From contig CAMLIF010000023.1 in NCBI GenBank assembly GCA_946479985.1, positions 1 to 40,056 on the forward strand: a stretch of DNA of 40,056 bases, given 5' to 3'. The notes under the pieces are model-generated. The model had not been told where the DNA came from. It was given only the letters and a program-made list of their open reading frames with translations, and did no database searches. Source of the stretch: an uncultured Flavobacteriales bacterium. Lineage in GTDB: Bacteria; Bacteroidota; Bacteroidia; Flavobacteriales; Crocinitomicaceae. Shown here one piece after another: positions 36,429 to 40,056 of the stretch (positions are counted from its first letter, which is position 1; each line of letters begins with the position of its first letter). The position numbers and the translations under genes were made by a program.

Positions 36429-37568
36429 TTAACTATTCAGATCCAACGCATCGGTTTCTTCAAAATCGACCCATTTCCCCATTTTCTTTTGAATGATTTT
36501 GAAATGGTGTTCGTCTTCGGGTGTCACGAAGGTCAAGGCCTCCCCAGTTGACTCTGCTCGTCCCGTTCTACCGATCCTGTGTACAAAATCTTTTGGTGAA
36601 CGCGGTAATTCGTAATTGATCACAAACGGAAGAAATTCAATATCAATTCCGCGAGCGATCAGATCGGTAGCAACCAATACTTTCAAATGTCCAGCTTTGA
36701 AATTGCGGAGCGCTTTATTTCGTGCATCCTGGCTTTTCTTGCTGTGAATGGCTTGTGCATCAAAGTTGTTTTTACGCAGTTTTTCAACTACCTGATCGGC
36801 TTTAAACGTTGAACTGGTAAACACTAAAACCTGTTTCATGTTTCGGGAACGGATCAAATAACGCAATAACGGACCCTTTCGATCATCAGCAACGTGAAAC
36901 GCCGTTTGTTTGATTTGGTCTATGTTTTCTTCTTCCCGTTCGATCTTCAAAACAATGGGATCATGCAGCAGAATTTGAGTAATCTCTGAAACCTTGTCGT
37001 TCAGTGTAGCTGAAAACAGTAAATTCTGACGTTTTCTTGGCAACCAGGCAACAATCCGCTTCATTTCCTCCTGGAAATCGAGATTCAATAATTTATCCGC
37101 CTCATCTAATACCAACAGCTTAACGTCACTGAGATGTACTGCGTTAGATTCAGCCAATTCGATCAATCTTCCGGGAGTTGCAACCAGGATATTCACTCCC
37201 ATCATGGCCTTCATCTGCGGATTGATGGAAACACCACCGTAAACCGCTTTCACTTTCAAAGGTTCCGGAAATGAACGGGCAAATGTTTTAAACACTTCTT
37301 CTACCTGGATTGCCAATTCGCGGGTAGGGACAATGATTAATGATTGAATGTGCCGGTTTTTAGCTTTCTTCTCATTCGCAAGCAGTGTTAAGATCGGAAG
37401 AACATAACTGGCCGTTTTTCCCGAACCTGTTGGAGCAATCCCCAAAACGTCTTTCCCTGTTAAAATTGCCGGAAATGCGATTTCCTGAATTGGGTACGGA
37501 CGTTCGTATTTCAATTCGGTTAAGGCTTGGACTAAAAATGGCGATAAGCCGAAAGAAGAAAATGACAT
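36429..37568 (-). CDS. DEAD-box ATP-dependent RNA helicase
   Basis: This is a 379-residue superfamily 2 helicase of the RhlE/DEAD type. It has the Q motif (PYPIQEIAFPAI), Walker A APTGSGKT (45-52), DEAD box VLDEADKLL, motif III SATLND and motif VI HRIGRTGRAE. The C-terminal extension is short and lacks the basic tail of many RhlE proteins. It probably remodels RNA in ribosome assembly or decay, and its substrate cannot be inferred. A TACCTTTG -7 box lies at 37586-37593. Confidence 0.93.
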   Translation of the reverse strand: MSFSSFGLSPFLVQALTELKYERPYPIQEIAFPAILTGKDVLGIAPTGSGKTASYVLPILTLLANEKKAKNRHIQSLIIVPTRELAIQVEEVFKTFARSFPEPLKVKAVYGGVSINPQMKAMMGVNILVATPGRLIELAESNAVHLSDVKLLVLDEADKLLNLDFQEEMKRIVAWLPRKRQNLLFSATLNDKVSEITQILLHDPIVLKIEREEENIDQIKQTAFHVADDRKGPLLRYLIRSRNMKQVLVFTSSTFKADQVVEKLRKNNFDAQAIHSKKSQDARNKALRNFKAGHLKVLVATDLIARGIDIEFLPFVINYELPRSPKDFVHRIGRTGRAESTGEALTFVTPEDEHHFKIIQKKMGKWVDFEETDALDLNS

Positions 37569-37585
37569 TTGACTATTTTGAAGCT

Positions 37586-37593
37586 CAAAGGTA
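37586..37593 (-). promoter_or_regulatory. -7 box of the helicase gene
   Basis: The minus strand reads TACCTTTG, an exact TAnnTTTG, 17 bases before the ATG at 37568. An upstream TTTG lies 15 bases away, shorter than the usual 19. Confidence 0.5.
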
Positions 37594-37656
37594 AGACGTT
37601 TAAGCTTTCAAAGGTTAAACTTCTAAAATGTACTGAAGTCTGTATAAAAATATTGT

Positions 37657-38649
37657 TTACGGCTGAAACAGATTGCTGAACGGAACCTGGTTCAGCTTGA
37701 AAGTCAGAACGACTCCGTGCCGCGAAATAAACGGATTCTCATAAGAAGTCAACGGATAACTGTAGCGATAATGAATGTAAAAGAAATTATTGAAAGAAAC
37801 TCCAACTTTTCCACCGATCCTGAAATCGTTTTTATCATTATGTTCGAAAAACAGGTGAAAATCAGGTGATGTTTCTTCTATATTCAGCCCCAGATCTATG
37901 CGTTGACCAAGCGCTGAAATGTGGTTGTAAAACAAACCTGTTACTGTTCCGTCGACCGTATAATTCAGGCGTCTTCCACCAATTTTATAACGAAAAGATT
38001 CAGAAATAAAGTTGGCACCGAAACCAATGCTGTGCGCTGTCAAATAGGAATATTCCAAATGAAATCCATACCCGGTGTAATCATACAAAGTATATTCCCA
38101 AATGTAATATCCACCGTTCGGATGCGGAAAAGCACAATCACAGTTTGGAACGTTGAGGCTGTCGACCCAACGGCCACCAAGACGTTCTTCCCACTTTCGA
38201 ACTTCCTTCTGAAAATCTTTTCTGTGATCGAAATCTGCACGAAGATAATTCCAGTAAGCGCAATATCCGCATTCTGAACTGTCGTAAGCAACTCCCAATA
38301 AATCAAACGTGGGAATGTTAGCGATAATTTGCTGCATGGCAGAATAAGCTACATCGGCAACGGTATAATATCCGCCAAAATTCGGAACAGGAGCTTTTGT
38401 TAAAGTTGTGTCTGCTAATTTATTTATTAGCGACGGAACCATTTTCTTTCCTTCTGTAACCGCTTTCCAAAAAAAACGATCACCGCAGCCTTCCGAATAG
38501 TTACTAAAGACAGTATCAGAACAAGAATAAGGAACATCCGTAACGAAAGTCAGGCTGTCTGCAATTTTCTCCAAATAAGCTTTTTCTGAACTTCGTTGAG
38601 CAGCAATTCCGAAAGGAAGAAAAACAATGAAATACTTAAACCAGGTCAT
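37657..38649 (-). CDS. Hypothetical exported protein
   Basis: I do not recognise a family. A signal peptide (MTWFKYFIVFLPFGIAAQ) is followed by a Cys- and Tyr-rich globular region (SCSDTVFSNYSEGCGDRFFW, SSECGYCAYWNYLRADF), and then by strands typical of an outer-membrane barrel in the last 130 residues (IGFGANFISESFRYKIGGRRLNY, split over two strands). The total is 330 residues. The likely place is the periplasm or outer membrane. It lies 33 bases after yjjG on the same strand, so it may share its transcript. Confidence 0.65.
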   Translation of the reverse strand: MTWFKYFIVFLPFGIAAQRSSEKAYLEKIADSLTFVTDVPYSCSDTVFSNYSEGCGDRFFWKAVTEGKKMVPSLINKLADTTLTKAPVPNFGGYYTVADVAYSAMQQIIANIPTFDLLGVAYDSSECGYCAYWNYLRADFDHRKDFQKEVRKWEERLGGRWVDSLNVPNCDCAFPHPNGGYYIWEYTLYDYTGYGFHLEYSYLTAHSIGFGANFISESFRYKIGGRRLNYTVDGTVTGLFYNHISALGQRIDLGLNIEETSPDFHLFFEHNDKNDFRIGGKVGVSFNNFFYIHYRYSYPLTSYENPFISRHGVVLTFKLNQVPFSNLFQP

Positions 38650-38682
38650 ACAGCAGGTTTTACTAATGACAAATTACAACTC

Positions 38683-39396
38683 TTAAGTGATAATCGGAAG
38701 CATACTTACAACTTCGGGCAACTCGTTCAGCGTGCGAATACGCGGTACATTTCGTTCTTTTTTATACCTGTGTTCCGGATCAAAATGAATCGCTGTCCAA
38801 CCTGCATTCAGTGAACCAATTACATCTGCTTTGAAATCATCGCCAATCATAATTGCCTGGTTGGGCTTGCAGCCTGTTAAACGTTCGGCTTCACGATAAA
38901 TCTCTTTGTTTGGCTTTGTGAAACCAATGTCCTCCGAGCACAAAATCACATCGAAGTATTTTCGCAGATCGCAATTCTGTAATTTTCGTTCCTGCACCTC
39001 GCGGAATCCGTTGGTAATAATATGTAGCTGGTATTCGTTGTTCTTGAATTCCCGGAGCATTTCATGAGCGAACGGAAAAATAGCCGTTTGATTCGGAGAT
39101 AATTCCAAATAACCCTGGCTCATACGCATGGCTGTTGATTCATCCTGAATCCCGAATTTGGCAAGTGCCTTTACAAAACGGGAATCGCGTAATTCTTCTT
39201 TTGAGATTTTTCCTTTCCCATACTGGTGCCACAATTCTGCATTGATAATTCCGTAATGATGGTGAAAATGAAGAAAATGCTCTATATGTTTACCCAAATC
39301 CAATTCCTGGTAGAGCACCGATAAGGCGGTTTGAGAATTTCTTTCGAAATCCCAGAGTGTTCTGTCGAGATCGAAAAAAAGTTGTCGTACTTTCAT
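38683..39396 (-). CDS. YjjG-like HAD-superfamily nucleotidase
   Basis: This is a 237-residue HAD hydrolase with the nucleophile motif DLDRTLWD (D9 and D11), motif II HIITNGFREVQ, the motif III Lys in TKPNKEIYREAE and motif IV IMIGDDFKADVIG. The architecture and RTLWDFERN opening fit YjjG-type 5'-nucleotidases that remove phosphate from non-canonical pyrimidine nucleotides. The call between YjjG and a generic HAD phosphatase is by resemblance. Its start overlaps the last base of the upstream membrane-protein gene, so translation is probably coupled. Confidence 0.85.
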   Translation of the reverse strand: MKVRQLFFDLDRTLWDFERNSQTALSVLYQELDLGKHIEHFLHFHHHYGIINAELWHQYGKGKISKEELRDSRFVKALAKFGIQDESTAMRMSQGYLELSPNQTAIFPFAHEMLREFKNNEYQLHIITNGFREVQERKLQNCDLRKYFDVILCSEDIGFTKPNKEIYREAERLTGCKPNQAIMIGDDFKADVIGSLNAGWTAIHFDPEHRYKKERNVPRIRTLNELPEVVSMLPIIT

Positions 39397-39866
39397 TAAA
39401 ACAGCGCTTTAATTCCGTAGGAAAGCCCGGTTGTAATCATTCCGTTCACACAAATCCCCAATAAGATCAATGGAAATGTTCGTTTTTCTTTTCCATAGAA
39501 TTTCGCTGCAACAATAGAACCAACAGGAACTGATAAGAACAAAGGAGCATAAAATGCAATCCCAAAAATCCCTAAACTACGTTTCAATTTTACGATAATC
39601 TTATTAAAGCGGGTGAATTTCGGTTTGTATTTTAATGGAGTTCCATTTGTAATAGATTGATGTAACAAAGCTTTTCGTTTTTTGTGTGCGCGAATCATGA
39701 AAAACTCGCTCGAAAAATAAAAGATAAACGCTGCCAAAAACGCTCCGGCAACACACGAAAAATAGGTTTCAAAAAAATTCAATTTCATAGCCGGCCCGCC
39801 AAATGGTGCGAACAGGAATTTGATCATCGACAAACAAAAAAGGGAAAAATAGAGGTGCCAGTGCAT
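39396..39866 (-). CDS. Hypothetical small membrane protein
   Basis: The family is not recognised. The 156-residue protein has an N-terminal hydrophobic segment (MHWHLYFSLFCLSMIKFLFAP), a second helix (about 36-55, CVAGAFLAAFIFYFSS), a basic cytoplasmic-looking region (RAHKKRKALLHQ) and two further hydrophobic segments (GIAFYAPLFLSVPVGSIV and LILLGICVNGMITTGLSYG). It lies 11 bases after the upp stop and overlaps the next gene by one base, so upp, this gene and yjjG form one operon. Confidence 0.65.
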   Translation of the reverse strand: MHWHLYFSLFCLSMIKFLFAPFGGPAMKLNFFETYFSCVAGAFLAAFIFYFSSEFFMIRAHKKRKALLHQSITNGTPLKYKPKFTRFNKIIVKLKRSLGIFGIAFYAPLFLSVPVGSIVAAKFYGKEKRTFPLILLGICVNGMITTGLSYGIKALF

Positions 39867-39877
39867 AATTTAAATCA

Positions 39878-40008
39878 TTAACATTTTACGCCGTAAGCCA
39901 AATCGCCTGCATCACCTAATCCGGGAACAATATATGACTGCGCTGTCAACTCTTTGTCGATAGCGCCGATCCAGATGCAAACCGTATCCGGCAAATGTGC
40001 TTTTAAGT
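39878..40008 (-). CDS. upp: Uracil phosphoribosyltransferase, C-terminal fragment
   Basis: This is the last 43 or so codons of upp, which salvages uracil to UMP with PRPP. The C-terminal signature [14 protein letters not shown] is the uracil-binding segment of UPRTs, and [19 protein letters not shown] precedes it. The gene is cut where adapter sequence begins at 40009, so the missing N-terminal part is an assembly artefact or contig end and says nothing about the biology. Confidence 0.88.
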
Positions 40009-40056
40009 AGATCGGAAGAGCACACGTCTGAACTCCAGTCACTTCCTGTGATCTCG
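40009..40056 (+). other. Illumina TruSeq adapter and index (not genomic)
   Basis: From 40009 the sequence reads AGATCGGAAGAGCACACGTC and continues to CCAGTCAC (40042), exactly the TruSeq read-1 adapter. An 8-base index TTCCTGTG follows (40043-40050), then ATCTCG, the start of the constant P7 sequence. These 48 bases are library contamination at the contig end. Confidence 0.97.

Overview
The window looks like a chromosomal segment of a Bacteroidota bacterium, most likely order Flavobacteriales and perhaps Crocinitomicaceae (Fluviicola-like). The evidence is gliding genes gldB and gldC, a type IX secretion C-terminal signal, an S46 dipeptidyl peptidase, a TopA with GRFGP-type C-terminal repeats, and repeated promoters matching the Bacteroidota -7 box TAnnTTTG. 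It reads as one coherent core-genome stretch. No rRNA, tRNA, transposase, prophage or CRISPR array was seen, and no gene-free gap exceeds 300 bases.

Layout, left to right. The 5' end of an arginase-family gene (minus strand) is cut by the window edge, followed by a terminator hairpin and topA. Divergent from topA runs a tight plus-strand operon: miaB, a sigma-54 activator without a sensory domain, lptE, a TPR-like hypothetical protein and secG. Next come groES-groEL behind an unusual promoter, a candidate structured RNA or repeat, and a [2Fe-2S] ferredoxin. A minus-strand operon nadE / M48 metalloprotease / outer-membrane protein is joined by ATGA overlaps. After it come another beta-barrel gene, gldB-gldC, a predicted Asp/Glu-specific S46 peptidase, a membrane protein, coaE and a SiaB/SiaC kinase-substrate pair.

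From about 21 kb: a SAM methyltransferase coupled to a ZIP metal transporter, hemH, lpdA, a VWA lipoprotein with a T9SS sorting domain, a small beta-barrel, then lipA divergent from osmC-rlmB. lipA and lpdA both belong to lipoate metabolism. From 30.5 to 33.5 kb lie two tandem paralogous trypsin-like proteases, followed by what looks like a decayed gene. The right end holds a lipoprotein, an SDR oxidoreductase next to an AraC regulator, a DEAD-box helicase, a secreted hypothetical protein, a YjjG-like nucleotidase, a small membrane protein and the 3' end of upp.

The last 48 bases (40009-40056) are Illumina adapter plus index, not genome. The most promising unexplained signals are the palindromic terminator family built on GTCGCGAC, the -24/-12-like groE promoter with an adjacent dyad, the duplicated protease pair with a shared unknown domain, the 154-bp inverted-repeat element at 25574-25727, and the overlapping divergent promoters between lipA and osmC. 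I found no clear-cut novel multi-gene system. All function calls come from reading motifs, not from database searches.
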